Source: Ruminococcus sp. XPD3002 (GTDB lineage: Bacteria; Bacillota; Clostridia; Oscillospirales; Ruminococcaceae). From it: 64,000 nucleotides of DNA. The position numbers and the translations under genes are program-made. Location: contig FPJT01000001.1 in NCBI GenBank assembly GCA_900119535.1, positions 100,367 to 164,366 on the forward strand, in the 5' to 3' direction. The stretch's first letter is position 1. Each line of letters starts with the position of its first letter. The notes beneath the pieces are model-generated. The model ran no database searches and was not told where the DNA came from. It worked only from the letters and a program-made list of their open reading frames with translations. Positions 43,801-53,500 of the stretch are shown in pieces.

Positions 43801-46800
43801 ATGCACAAGAAAATGGCAAAAGCTATTACTGGCAGCCTGATGGCTGCATCAATGCTGGCATCTACAGCTGCTCTGTTTGCTCCTATGTCAGCAAGTGCTG
43901 GTAGCCTGCTCGGTCAGAGTGACTTCGAGGAGGGTATCGGTCTTCCTTGGCACTGCTGTGAAACACAGCCTGCTAAGCAGAAGTTTGATATCGACAACGG
44001 TGTTTATAAGGTAACTATCGTAAAGGACGACGGTCCTGAGTCAAGATGGGACCTTCAGTTCCGTCACAGAGGTCTTAAGATCACTGCTGGCGATAAGTAC
44101 AAGATCTCATTCGATATCACTGCATCTGCAGACGGTGAGCTTGCTACTCATATCGCTGACCTTAAGGGTGAGAATCCTGTATGGCTCAGTGGCTGCGCAG
44201 GAACAGAGGCTTGGAACTATGCAGGCAAGGAAGATCCTGACGGACACGAGCATACAAAGAACTCCGGTAACCTCGTAATCAAGAAGGGTAAAAACCACTT
44301 CGAGGGCGAGTTTACTGCTAAGAACTCAATCGATGTTGCTGAGTGGGCATTCCACTACGGCGGTGCTGGTGAATACCAGGATAACGACTGTTTCGCAGAC
44401 GGAACAACTCTTGAGTTCGATAACATGGTTCTTGAGAACCTTTCAAGCGATAAGGACGACTTCGATGTTACAAACGAGTTCGGCGTTATCCGTCCAAGAA
44501 GCAACGTTCGTCTTAACCAGGTTGGTTACTATCCAAACCTTACAAAGAGAGCTTCTTACTGTACAGATAACAGCTCACCTTGTGAATTCGAGATCCGCGA
44601 CAAGAGCGGTAAGGCTGTTAAGACATATACTGCTTCAAAGGTAGTTGAGGATCCAGAGTCAGGTAACAACGGTTCAGATCCTAAGAAGAAGAAGGACTCC
44701 GGTAAGTACGTTCAGATCCTCGACTTCTCTGACTTCACAACACCTGGTGAGTATACAATCTTCGTAAAGGATACAGTTGGTGTATCTGATACAGTCAGCG
44801 GTCTTCTTAAGGGCGCTTACGATACAACGCTCAGCGGCGATAAGCTCATGTGGACAAATCCTAAGTCCAAGCTTGAGTGGTGCATGAACGAGTCTCATAA
44901 ATTCCGTATCGACGAGAACATCTATGATGATAAGCTCGTTAAGGACTCTATCAACTACTTCTATCAGAACCGTTCTGGTATCGATATCGAGTCTAAGTAC
45001 ATCACTTCAGGTGATGCTTCTACACTTGCTCATAAGGCAGGTCATACAACAGATACAGCTTACGTTCAGTCTAAGTGGATCAAGTTCTACGAGGGCGACT
45101 TCAGCGATGGCGATAAGAAGTACACAGTAGATGGCCCTGGCGGCTGGTACGATGCTGGTGACCACGGTAAGTACGTTGTTAACGGCGGTGTTTCTGTATG
45201 GACACTCCAGAATACATATGAGCTTTCTAAGAAGCTCGGCACAGATGCTAAGTGGACAGGCGATCTCGTTTCTATCCCTGAGGCTGGCGATAAGAACCCT
45301 GATATCCTCGATGAGGCAAGATGGGAACTTGAGTGGATGCTCAAGATGATCGTTAAGTCTGACGATCCTTACTACGGCAAGGAATTCGAGAACTTCGCTT
45401 ACCACAAGCTCCACGACCACAAGTGGACAGGTCTTGCTACAAAGGCTTGGGACTACAAGACAGAGTGGGGTACAGAGCGTCTCGTTAAGCCTCCTACGTA
45501 TGCTGCTACACTGAACGTTGCTGCTTGTGCTGCACAGGCTGCTCGTCTCTGGGAAGGCATTGATGATGCATTCGCTAAGGAGTGCCTCGATCAGGCTAAG
45601 AAGTGCTATGAGGCAGTTAAGAACTCCGGCGACGGCTACAAGGTTGATGCTGGTGAGTTCGAGAAGGCTGACGATACAAAGGGCACAAACGCTACAAAGG
45701 GCGATGCTCGTTTCGCACCTATGGATCAGGCTATCGGCGGTGGTCCTTACGGTGACTCTTATGTACTTGATGACTTCTACTGGGCAGGTTGTGAGCTCTA
45801 TGCTACAACAGGCGATGAGGAGTACTACAACGATATCAAGGAATACAAGAATAATAACGACCGTTCAGGTAATGATAAGGCATTCAGCATAACTACTAAC
45901 CTTGGTGGTGGTGAGAACAAGGGATCATTCAGCTCATTCAACTGGGGCTGTACATCAGGTCTTGGAACACTCACACTGTTCCTCAACAGCGACAAGCTTT
46001 CTGCTGATGAGTATAAGACTGTTGTAGATTCTATCGCTGCTGCTGGTAATAAATATATCGAGGAAATGAACGCCGATGACAACGGTATGGGTATCCCATA
46101 TGTTGGTTCAACATTCACTGATCCTAACAACATCGGTAATGATGAAGAGACTGGTAAGCCTATCGAAGTTACAGGTTATGAGTGGGGTTCAAACTCATTC
46201 GTAATCAACAACGCAATGGTTCTTGCTTATGCATACGTTGCTACAGAGGACGGCGCTTACCTGAACGGTGCTGCTGAGGCTATGGACTACATCTTCGGAC
46301 GTAACGGACTTGGCTTCTCATACGTATCAGGCTACGGCAGCTACTTCCTCCAGTACCCACACCACAGATGGTGGGCAAACGGCGTTGATCCTGAGTTCCC
46401 GAAGGCTCCTGCAGGAGTTCTCTCAGGTGGTCCTGGCGCTGGTATGCAGGATCCATACATCGGCGGACTTGGCTATAAGAGAGGCACACTTGCTTCACAG
46501 AAGAGCTACGTTGATAACGCTGAGGCATGGTCTGTAAACGAGGTTACAATCAACTGGAACGCTCCTCTCGTTGCAATGTCATCCTTCATGGAAGATGTTG
46601 TTGCTAAGGCTGGCGATCTTACAGCTGCTAAGACACCAGGAGAGAACACAACTCCTATTCAGCAGCCTACAGCTGCTACACCTACAGGTGCTACACCTAC
46701 AGGTGCTACACCTACAGTTGATACACCTACAAATCCTGGTACTAATGTAGAAGCTGAGCTCTGGGGCGATGCTACATGCAACGGCGTAGTTGATCTTGCT

Positions 46801-46995
46801 GACGCTCTCCTCATCCTCCAGAACGTTGCTAACGCTAATAAGTACCCAATCACAGCTCAGGGTATTGCAAACGGTGACGTTGTTGACAACGGCGGCGGAC
46901 TCACAGGTCAGGATGCTCTTGCACTCCAGATGATCGATGCTAAGCTTCTTAAGCAGTCAGATCTCCCTGTTAAGGCATCTGCTCTTACAAAGTAA
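43801..46995 (+). CDS. GH9 cellulase with N-terminal CBM4-like and Ig-like modules and dockerin
   Basis: 1064 residues. Signal peptide 1-33; CBM4/9-like module (~34-215); cellulase Ig-like domain (~223-337; VRLNQVGYYPNLTKRASY); GH9 barrel (~338-935) with GPGGWYDAGDHGKYV (D451, D454) and the acid Glu in VNEVTINWNAP (E914); a linker with repeats of TPTGA; dockerin (~985-1064). The CbhA/CelK-like order suggests a cellobiohydrolase- or endoglucanase-type enzyme. Codons are as biased as in ribosomal genes, so expression should be high. ATG 43801 follows AGGGAGGGTATAAAA. Confidence 0.92.
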   Translation: MHKKMAKAITGSLMAASMLASTAALFAPMSASAGSLLGQSDFEEGIGLPWHCCETQPAKQKFDIDNGVYKVTIVKDDGPESRWDLQFRHRGLKITAGDKYKISFDITASADGELATHIADLKGENPVWLSGCAGTEAWNYAGKEDPDGHEHTKNSGNLVIKKGKNHFEGEFTAKNSIDVAEWAFHYGGAGEYQDNDCFADGTTLEFDNMVLENLSSDKDDFDVTNEFGVIRPRSNVRLNQVGYYPNLTKRASYCTDNSSPCEFEIRDKSGKAVKTYTASKVVEDPESGNNGSDPKKKKDSGKYVQILDFSDFTTPGEYTIFVKDTVGVSDTVSGLLKGAYDTTLSGDKLMWTNPKSKLEWCMNESHKFRIDENIYDDKLVKDSINYFYQNRSGIDIESKYITSGDASTLAHKAGHTTDTAYVQSKWIKFYEGDFSDGDKKYTVDGPGGWYDAGDHGKYVVNGGVSVWTLQNTYELSKKLGTDAKWTGDLVSIPEAGDKNPDILDEARWELEWMLKMIVKSDDPYYGKEFENFAYHKLHDHKWTGLATKAWDYKTEWGTERLVKPPTYAATLNVAACAAQAARLWEGIDDAFAKECLDQAKKCYEAVKNSGDGYKVDAGEFEKADDTKGTNATKGDARFAPMDQAIGGGPYGDSYVLDDFYWAGCELYATTGDEEYYNDIKEYKNNNDRSGNDKAFSITTNLGGGENKGSFSSFNWGCTSGLGTLTLFLNSDKLSADEYKTVVDSIAAAGNKYIEEMNADDNGMGIPYVGSTFTDPNNIGNDEETGKPIEVTGYEWGSNSFVINNAMVLAYAYVATEDGAYLNGAAEAMDYIFGRNGLGFSYVSGYGSYFLQYPHHRWWANGVDPEFPKAPAGVLSGGPGAGMQDPYIGGLGYKRGTLASQKSYVDNAEAWSVNEVTINWNAPLVAMSSFMEDVVAKAGDLTAAKTPGENTTPIQQPTAATPTGATPTGATPTVDTPTNPGTNVEAELWGDATCNGVVDLADALLILQNVANANKYPITAQGIANGDVVDNGGGLTGQDALALQMIDAKLLKQSDLPVKASALTK

Positions 46996-47024
46996 TCTGA
47001 TTACTTGAATTGCACAAACGATAT

Positions 47025-47050
47025 AAAGGACCGCTTCGGCGGTCCTTTTT
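47025..47050 (+). terminator. Terminator after the second GH9 gene
   Basis: AAAGGACCGC-ttcg-GCGGTCC followed by TTTTT. Confidence 0.88.
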
Positions 47051-47116
47051 GTTGTGTATAAATGAATTGCAGGGGAGAGCTGTGAAGCTTCGTTCCTGCC
47101 GTAAAAAGGGTACAAA

Positions 47117-47146
47117 AAAAGCTATACCGCTTGCGGTATAGCTTTT
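47117..47146 (-). terminator. Terminator after rplA
   Basis: Near-perfect palindrome AAAAGCTATACCGC-tt-GCGGTATAGCTTTT, followed by TTT on the minus strand. It ends the rpmG-rplA operon before rplJ would be expected. Confidence 0.85.
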
Positions 47147-47167
47147 AATTTTACATCGGTCAGCCGA

Positions 47168-47863
47168 TCAAACTCCGTACTTAGCTGTAGCAACCGGAAC
47201 ACCGGGGCCCATTGTAGAAGTTACTGTGCAGCTCTTGAGGTAAGTACCCTTTGCAGCTGCCGGCTTAGCCTTAACGATAGCTTCCATAAGTGTGTTGAAG
47301 TTCTCTTCGAGCTTAGCAGCACCGAATGATGCCTTGCCGATAGGGCAGTGTATGATGTTTGTCTTGTCAAGACGGTACTCGATCTTACCAGCCTTAGCCT
47401 CTGTAACAGCCTTAGCTACGTCAGGAGATACTGTACCAGCCTTTGGGTTTGGCATAAGTCCACGAGGACCGAGAACCTTACCGAGACGACCAACGAGTCC
47501 CATCATATCAGGTGAAGCGATAACAACATCGAAATCCATCCAGTTTTCCTTCATGATCTTATCAACAAGATCCTGACCGCCAACGAAGTCAGCGCCTGCT
47601 GCCTGAGCAGCCTCATACTTGTCTTCCTTGCAGAATACGCAAACGCGAACAGTCTTACCTGTTCCGTTAGGAAGGATAACAGCGCCTCTGACCTGCTGGT
47701 CAGCGTGACGTGAGTCAACACCCAGACGGATGTGAGCTTCTATAGTTTCATCAAACTTAGCCTTAGCGTTCTTGCAGACTAAGTCAAGAGCCTCAGCAGA
47801 CTCATAGAACTTTGCAGAATCAACAGCCTTAGCGCTGTCAACATATTTTTTGCCGTGTTTCAT
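47168..47863 (-). CDS. rplA: 50S ribosomal protein L1
   Basis: 231 residues, the usual length. [68 protein letters not shown] and the closing TMGPGVPV are L1 signatures. Binds 23S rRNA at the L1 stalk and, in many bacteria, its own mRNA. AGGAGGAAATATA precedes the start. 115 bases separate it from rplK and carry a structured leader. Confidence 0.97.
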   Translation of the reverse strand: MKHGKKYVDSAKAVDSAKFYESAEALDLVCKNAKAKFDETIEAHIRLGVDSRHADQQVRGAVILPNGTGKTVRVCVFCKEDKYEAAQAAGADFVGGQDLVDKIMKENWMDFDVVIASPDMMGLVGRLGKVLGPRGLMPNPKAGTVSPDVAKAVTEAKAGKIEYRLDKTNIIHCPIGKASFGAAKLEENFNTLMEAIVKAKPAAAKGTYLKSCTVTSTMGPGVPVATAKYGV

Positions 47864-47870
47864 TATATTT

Positions 47871-47935
47871 CCTCCTATTTAAGTGGTAATACCGGACGCC
47901 TATAGCGAACCGATTAGCGGAATTTTCCTCCCACC
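47871..47935 (-). promoter_or_regulatory. Structured leader of rplA, possible L1 control site
   Basis: On the minus strand GGTGGGAGG-aaaatt-CCGCTAA... ends in ATTACCAC just before TAGGAGG; GTGG can pair with CCAC, closing over the inner GG/CC stem. The same layout precedes rplK. A site bound by a ribosomal protein such as L1 is an inference. Confidence 0.45.
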
Positions 47936-47978
47936 AATAGAACTCTGAAGGGGAAAGACCCTTTCATCATTCAAGTGA

Positions 47979-48404
47979 TTAGTCTACAACTACTACGCCC
48001 ATGGAACGAGCTGTTCCTGCGATCATGCTCATAGCTGCTTCGAGTGAGCCTGCGTTCAGATCCTGCATCTTAGTCTCTGCGATCTTCTGAACCTGCTCCT
48101 TTGTGATATTAGCGACCTTAGTCTTATTTGGAACTCCTGAACCGCTGTTGATATTGCAAGCCTTCTTGATAAGAACAGCTGCAGGTGGAGTCTTAGTGAT
48201 AAATGAGAATGAACGGTCAGCATAAACTGTGATAACAACAGGGATGATCATACCGATGTCGTTCTTAGTTCTCTCATTGAATTCCTTTGTGAATGCCATG
48301 ATATTAACACCGTGCTGTCCGAGTGCAGGACCAACAGGTGGTGCAGGAGTAGCCTTTCCTGCTGCGATCTGAAGCTTGATATAGCCTACTACTTTCTGTG
48401 CCAT
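47979..48404 (-). CDS. rplK: 50S ribosomal protein L11
   Basis: 141 residues, standard. [27 protein letters not shown] and [10 protein letters not shown] are diagnostic. It forms the GTPase-associated centre with 23S rRNA. The start 48404 ([11 protein letters not shown]) follows TGGAGGTGTGCACAC; a longer frame from 48443 has no site. Confidence 0.97.
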   Translation of the reverse strand: MAQKVVGYIKLQIAAGKATPAPPVGPALGQHGVNIMAFTKEFNERTKNDIGMIIPVVITVYADRSFSFITKTPPAAVLIKKACNINSGSGVPNKTKVANITKEQVQKIAETKMQDLNAGSLEAAMSMIAGTARSMGVVVVD

Positions 48405-48412
48405 GTGTGCAC

Positions 48413-48468
48413 ACCTCCATAAATGTGGTAAATGGCGAGGCAAGACTTATATTTTACCTCTCCCACTG
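48413..48468 (-). promoter_or_regulatory. Structured leader of rplK, resembling that of rplA
   Basis: Minus strand: a hairpin GAAGCTCGGAAGGAGCTTC, then AGTGGGAGAGGTAAAATAT... and CATTTACCAC before TGGAGG. GTGG/CCAC and GAGG/CCTC can pair. Shared with the rplA leader: a hairpin ending in TTCAG, GTGGGAG, TACCAC, then the ribosome site. Confidence 0.45.
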
Positions 48469-48523
48469 AAGCTCCTTCCGAGCTTCTTTTTTGACCTGAG
48501 TTGAGCTGATGTAGAATCAGCGG

Positions 48524-49051
48524 TTAATCCTCCACAGTAACGACCTGGCTTATAGGCAGGGTAGTGGGGGTCTCTCTGCCGAACATTGATACAAGAAGAT
48601 CAACTGTACGGTCTTCGAGATTGATGTTCTGAACGATACCGATAAAGCCGTCCATAGCTGTGCCCGAGATCTTAACTCTGTCGCCCACTTTGAAGTTGAC
48701 TTCAACAGTAGAAACGTCGATTCCGAAGAGCTTCTGAACTTCCTCATCGGAGAGAGCTGTTGGCTCTGAAGCGGGGCCGACAAATCCAGTACAGCCTCTG
48801 GTATTTCTTACGACATACCAGGAATCGTCGGTAACGATCATTTTGACCAGAACGTAGCCCGGATAGGTCTTACGCTTGATCTCTTTGCTTTTTCCGTCGG
48901 TAATCTCTGTTACCATTTCGGTAGGAACTCTGACCTCCTGGATAAGATCATGAAGCTTACGGTTTTCCACAACTTTACCTATATTCTGTGCTACCTTATC
49001 TTCATAGCCTGAATAGGTGTGGATTACATACCACTTTGCTCCTTCTGACAT
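48524..49051 (-). CDS. nusG: Transcription termination/antitermination factor NusG
   Basis: 175 residues: NGN domain (KWYVIHTYSGYEDKVAQNI; YPGYVLVKM; NTRGCTGFVG) and KOW domain (FKVGDRVKISGTAMDGFIGIV). Binds RNA polymerase and links it to ribosomes or Rho. AGGAGGATTATT precedes the start. 22 bases after secE. Confidence 0.96.
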   Translation of the reverse strand: MSEGAKWYVIHTYSGYEDKVAQNIGKVVENRKLHDLIQEVRVPTEMVTEITDGKSKEIKRKTYPGYVLVKMIVTDDSWYVVRNTRGCTGFVGPASEPTALSDEEVQKLFGIDVSTVEVNFKVGDRVKISGTAMDGFIGIVQNINLEDRTVDLLVSMFGRETPTTLPISQVVTVED

Positions 49052-49072
49052 AATAATCCTCCTCAGATTTCC

Positions 49073-49318
49073 TTACTGCTGGTAGATCAGACGCATCAAT
49101 GTGAGGAATCCCTCATCGAGTAAACCAACTAAAACTGCCGAGGCAACTACTACAGCAAGAACAACTGAAGTGTTATTGATAACAGTCTTTTTTGATGGCC
49201 ATACTACCTTTTTGAATTCGATTTTTAAGTCCTTGAACCACTTAGCAACCTTGTTAGGTTCTTTCTTAGCCGAGTCTTTCTTTTTGGACTTTTTCTCTGA
49301 AGTTGTATCCTTAGCCAT
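49073..49318 (-). CDS. secE: Preprotein translocase subunit SecE
   Basis: 81 residues. A lysine-rich cytoplasmic start, then the SecE signature KWFKDLKIEFKKVVWPSKK and one membrane span. Part of SecYEG. AAGGAGTATTTTT precedes the start; 17 bases after rpmG. Confidence 0.95.
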   Translation of the reverse strand: MAKDTTSEKKSKKKDSAKKEPNKVAKWFKDLKIEFKKVVWPSKKTVINNTSVVLAVVVASAVLVGLLDEGFLTLMRLIYQQ

Positions 49319-49335
49319 AAAAATACTCCTTCCGA

Positions 49336-49485
49336 TTACTTTGTTTCCTTGTGAAGAGTATGCTTGCGGCAGAACTTACAATGCTTCATCATTTCGATTC
49401 TGTCGGGGTCGTTCTTCTTGTTCTTCTTGGAAACGTAATTACGCTGCTTGCACTCTGTGCACGCTAATGTAATCTTGACTCTCAT
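49336..49485 (-). CDS. rpmG: 50S ribosomal protein L33
   Basis: 49 residues: [22 protein letters not shown]...[20 protein letters not shown]. The zinc knuckles CxxC (CTEC, CKFC) show the zinc-binding form. TCAGGAGGTGCCGAT precedes the ATG. First gene of rpmG-secE-nusG-rplK-rplA, the usual order. Confidence 0.96.
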   Translation of the reverse strand: MRVKITLACTECKQRNYVSKKNKKNDPDRIEMMKHCKFCRKHTLHKETK

Positions 49486-49500
49486 ATCGGCACCTCCTGA

Positions 49501-49529
49501 AAAAATTACTTCCTCCGTCGTGCGGAGGT
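49501..49529 (-). terminator. Terminator-like hairpin in the rpmG leader (possible attenuator)
   Basis: Minus strand: CCTCCG-cacga-CGGAGG then AAGTAATTTTTT, lying between the promoter at 49587-49615 and rpmG. Placed in a leader, it could act as an attenuator. Confidence 0.55.
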
Positions 49530-49586
49530 AGGTTGTTTGCCTCCCTCAGACGGGGCAAAAAAATAAACCCCTAATGAGGTAACATA

Positions 49587-49615
49587 ATTATAACATATAA
49601 AAACCTGTTTGTCAA
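49587..49615 (-). promoter_or_regulatory. Promoter of the rpmG-rplA operon
   Basis: Minus strand TTGACA (49610-49615), 17 bases, TATAAT (49587-49592): a perfect consensus pair, as expected for a strong translation operon. Confidence 0.92.
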
Positions 49616-49650
49616 GGCTTTTTTTCGTATTTTTTCGCGATTTTCCGTAA

Positions 49651-49681
49651 AAAGAACAGGCTGTCGGGGGGCAGCCTGTTC
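49651..49681 (-). terminator. Terminator after the SH3-domain gene
   Basis: GAACAGGCTG...CAGCCTGTTC followed by TTTTTAC on the minus strand. Confidence 0.85.
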
Positions 49682-49705
49682 TGTGGAGAATTATATAATG
49701 TCCGG

Positions 49706-50254
49706 TCAGATCTTTGCAGTATATGTCATGCAAACCCAGCCTGAGTGTCCGCCGTGGAGAACGTTGCCCCAGATAGTACCGTCAGCCTTGCGTGCAGTTG
49801 ATCTAACGTAGATCTGTGTTCCCTTTGAAAGGTAGTAGTAATTTGAGAAATTAGTTCCTGCACCTGATCTGAAAGCGAGACCGCTGTTAGCAGTTACCTT
49901 ATAATTGCAGGGCTTTGTGTAGTTTGTAAGGCAGATCCAGCCTGTTTTTCCGCCGTAAGTTATCTTGCCCCAGTAATTGCCGTCGGGCTTGCGTGTCTTT
50001 GACTTTACAGTAAAGTTAGCAGCAAATGGGATCGTTCCTACCGATTTGAACGAAGTATCTGCACCTTTTCTGATGTTAAGACCGCTTGGTGTTGTAACAG
50101 CGTAGTTGCTGCTGCTTACAGCTGAAGCATCGAGAGTGCTTACTATAGAAAGCTTAGCGAGGAGTGGATTGTCTGAAACAGCAGGAGCAGCTGCTGAAGC
50201 GAAGATAGTTAATGCTGCGAGTGTTGATGCGATGAGTTTCTTAGTATTCTGCAT
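49706..50254 (-). CDS. Secreted protein with two bacterial SH3 domains
   Basis: 182 residues: signal peptide (~1-27), then two SH3b repeats, YAVTTPSGLNIRKGADTSFKSV... and YKVTANSGLAFRSGAGTNFS..., each ending in GKTGWICLTNY or GHSGWVCMTYT. SH3b domains bind cell-wall peptides; no catalytic domain is present. Start 50254 follows AACGGAGGCTTATA; a longer frame lacks a site. Wall-associated, exact role unknown. Confidence 0.82.
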   Translation of the reverse strand: MQNTKKLIASTLAALTIFASAAAPAVSDNPLLAKLSIVSTLDASAVSSSNYAVTTPSGLNIRKGADTSFKSVGTIPFAANFTVKSKTRKPDGNYWGKITYGGKTGWICLTNYTKPCNYKVTANSGLAFRSGAGTNFSNYYYLSKGTQIYVRSTARKADGTIWGNVLHGGHSGWVCMTYTAKI

Positions 50255-50318
50255 TATAAGCCTCCGTTTTTTAGATTGTGTATGTTTTGTTAGTAAGGGT
50301 GTGTTGTACAACAATTAA

Positions 50319-50347
50319 ATTATACATAGGACGGGAAGAAAGTACAA
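50319..50347 (-). promoter_or_regulatory. Promoter of the SH3-domain gene
   Basis: Minus strand TTGTAC (50342-50347), 17 bases, TATAAT (50319-50324). The rest of the divergent gap to 50456 shows no further feature. Confidence 0.6.
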
Positions 50348-50456
50348 GCCATAAAGAGTGAACGGGAGAAAAAACGGAGCGAGCAGAAAATGAACGATCG
50401 CGCAAGAATTTAAGATTTAAAAGCACAATGTATCAGTACACTCGTATGATTAATCA

Positions 50457-50485
50457 TTGAAAAAGCCGTAAAACAGCGATATAAT
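50457..50485 (+). promoter_or_regulatory. Promoter of the pectate lyase gene
   Basis: TTGAAA (50457-50462), 17 bases, TATAAT (50480-50485), about 68 bases before the start. Confidence 0.82.
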
Positions 50486-50553
50486 ATAGACAGTGGATAA
50501 CAAATGCCGATGAAGGGGAAAACATCGGCGAGTTTAATTTGGAGGGATTCAGA

Positions 50554-53500
50554 ATGAGAAACGTGTTGATGAAGAAGAGGATCGCAGCTGCTGCGGCTTC
50601 AGCACTCATATCGGTTACAGGTACAGTCGGAACACTTGGCAGCGGCTATATGTTCCCTATGAACGGACTGATAACAGCTTCTGCGGCAGAAAGCAGCGTG
50701 AAGTTCATCACAAGTGCAGGCTTCGGCGAGGGCGTGTACGCTGAATGGTCGGCAGTATCGGGCGCAGGCGGATACAATGTATACGTGGACGGAAAACAGC
50801 TCGATACCATGCTGATAAGACAGTACAGCGGCTACATGAGAGCAGATGCAGTTGGTCTCAAGGCAGGAAACCATACTATTAAAGTAGTACCTGTTATCGG
50901 CGGCAAGGAGGACTCCTCAAAGGCTGCGGAGATAACTGCTGAGGCTTATGCCCACGACAGAAGCGGCTACGGCTTCGTGAACGGAAGCTCATCGGGTGCT
51001 TACAACGATGACGGTACACTTAAGAGCGGCGCAACAGTAATTTACGTGACCAATGCAAATAAGGACAGTGTATCCGTTACACTCCCCGATAAGAAGGGCA
51101 ATGATGTGAAGCTTACAGGCATACAGAACATACTGCTCAACCTTAAGAGCAATACAAAGGCAGGTCCTGTAGATGTAAGATTCATCGGAAACATCACAGA
51201 TCCTTCTGTGCTTACAAAGGGCGACCTCTATCTCGACACGGTCACATGTGGTGTTACTATCGAAGGAATCGGAAATGACGCTACTTTCAACGGCTTCGGA
51301 CTTGTTATGAAAAACAGCTCAAACGTTGAGGTAAGAAACATCGGCTTTATGAACTGCGACAGCTCAGAGGGCGATGACTGCGGCTTACAGCAGGGAAACA
51401 ATCATGTATGGGTACACAACTGCGATTTCTTCTACGGCGATGCAGGAAGCGATGCCGACCAGGTCAAGGGCGACGGAGCACTTGATACAAAAACATCCTC
51501 ATATGTAACTCATTCTTACAATCACTTCTGGGATAACGGAAAGTGTAATTTACAGGGCATGAAGTCCGAATCGGTCGAAAACTGCATTACCTACCACCAT
51601 AACTGGTATGACCATTCGGACTCACGCCACCCGAGAATAAGAACATGTACTGTTCATATCTATAATAACTATTACGACGGAAATGCAAAGTACGGTGTAG
51701 GCGTTACAATGGGAGCATCTGCTTTCGTTGAGAACAACTATTTCAGAAACTGCAAGTACCCTATGCTCATTTCGGGACAGGGCAGCGATGTTGCTACAGG
51801 CGGTACATTCTCAGGTGAGGCAGGCGGAGTCATCAAGTCCTACGGTAATCATATCGAGGGCGCAAAGGCTTGTCTTACACAGAATGACAGTGCTGCCGAT
51901 TTCGATGCTTACGAGGCATCTTCAAGAAATGAAGCTGTACCTTCCTCAATAAAGTCCAAGTCGGGCAGCACAGGCTACAGCAATTTCGATACAGCAGGCA
52001 GCTTCTACAGCTATACTCCCGATAATGCCGAGGATGTTCCTGCTATCGTTACTGCAAAGGCAGGCCGTGTGGACGGCGGAGACTTCAAGTGGACATTTAC
52101 CGCAGAGGATGACGAGAGCTACGCCGTAAATGACGGACTCAAGAGCGCACTCGTTTCCTATAAGGACTCTATTACAGCTATAGGCAGCGGCTTCAAGGAG
52201 GATAATGCTCCTGCGCCGACTCCTGTAGTTACAACAGCAGCGCCTGCACCTGTAGTTACAACTATACAGACTACAGCTGCACCTGTTCAGACTCAGCCTG
52301 CTGCAACTCAGGCATCTGCTGCGCCTGTAAGCGGCGGAAACGTTATCTACGCTTCACCAAATGGAGGCGGCGACGGAAAGTCCGCAAGCACCCCTACAGA
52401 CGTACTTTCCGCAATAAAGGCAGTTCCTGCAGGCGGTACTATCTATCTGCTTGAAGGCAACTACAGCTTCAAGGAGACTATCAAGATAGAGGAGAGCAAC
52501 TCGGGCGCTTCGGGCAAGTATAAGACGATATCCGCATACCCGGGAGCAAAGGTAAAGTTCGACTTTACAGGTCAGGCAGTAAGCAATTCGAGCTACGGAA
52601 TCCTTATGGCAGGCTCTTACTGGCACTTCTACGGCTTCGAGATCTGCAATGCAGGGGATAACGGTATGCTCCTTTCGGGCAACAACAATATCATTGAAAT
52701 GATGGTGTTTAACGATAACGAGGATACGGGACTTCAGGTATCACGCTCCAACACATCGTACAGCACTATCGATAAGTGGCCTTCAAACAACCTCATAAAG
52801 AACTGTACCTCAAAGAACAACTGCGACGAGGCTACAATGGAGAATGCGGACGGCTTCGCTGCAAAGCTTACCTGCGGCAATGGAAACGTATTCGACGGAT
52901 GTATGTCCTACAACAACTCAGATGACGGCTGGGATCTCTATGCAAAGGAAGCTACAGGACCTATCGGCGTTGTTACTATAAAGAACTGCATCGCATTCCG
53001 CAACGGCTTCACAGAGGACGGCAGAGGCTACGGAAACTGCGACGGAAACGGCTTCAAGCTTGGCGGCGGCGGAGTAGGTACCCGTCATAAGGTCGAGAAC
53101 TGCCTTGCTTTCGAGAACCTCAACTGCGGTTTCACAGACAATAATAACCCGAAATTCGGCGATATGAAGAACTGCACAGCCTACAACAACGGCGTAGGCG
53201 GAAGCGGTAAGGGCAACTATTTCGTATATCGCTGCGATACATCAGCAACATTCAACGGACTGATGTCCTATTACAATACAGGCAAGGTCTCAAAGACCAA
53301 TGCCCCCGGAATCAAGATAGCAAACGACAAGTTCGTAGGCGATATGACTGATTCCATATACTACAACAGCAAGTATTACTATGCTAAGTCCAAAACAGCT
53401 ATGACAAACGGAGCAAAACTCGGCGACATTATCACTCCCACTGACTCCGATTTCATAACACTCAGCGTGGCTGCAATGGGAACAGATTTCCACACTGCAT

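Noticed and set aside
47864..47978. L10-type ribosomal leader
   Set aside because: rplJ is not downstream and I cannot match the L10 consensus; kept only as a leader of uncertain class.
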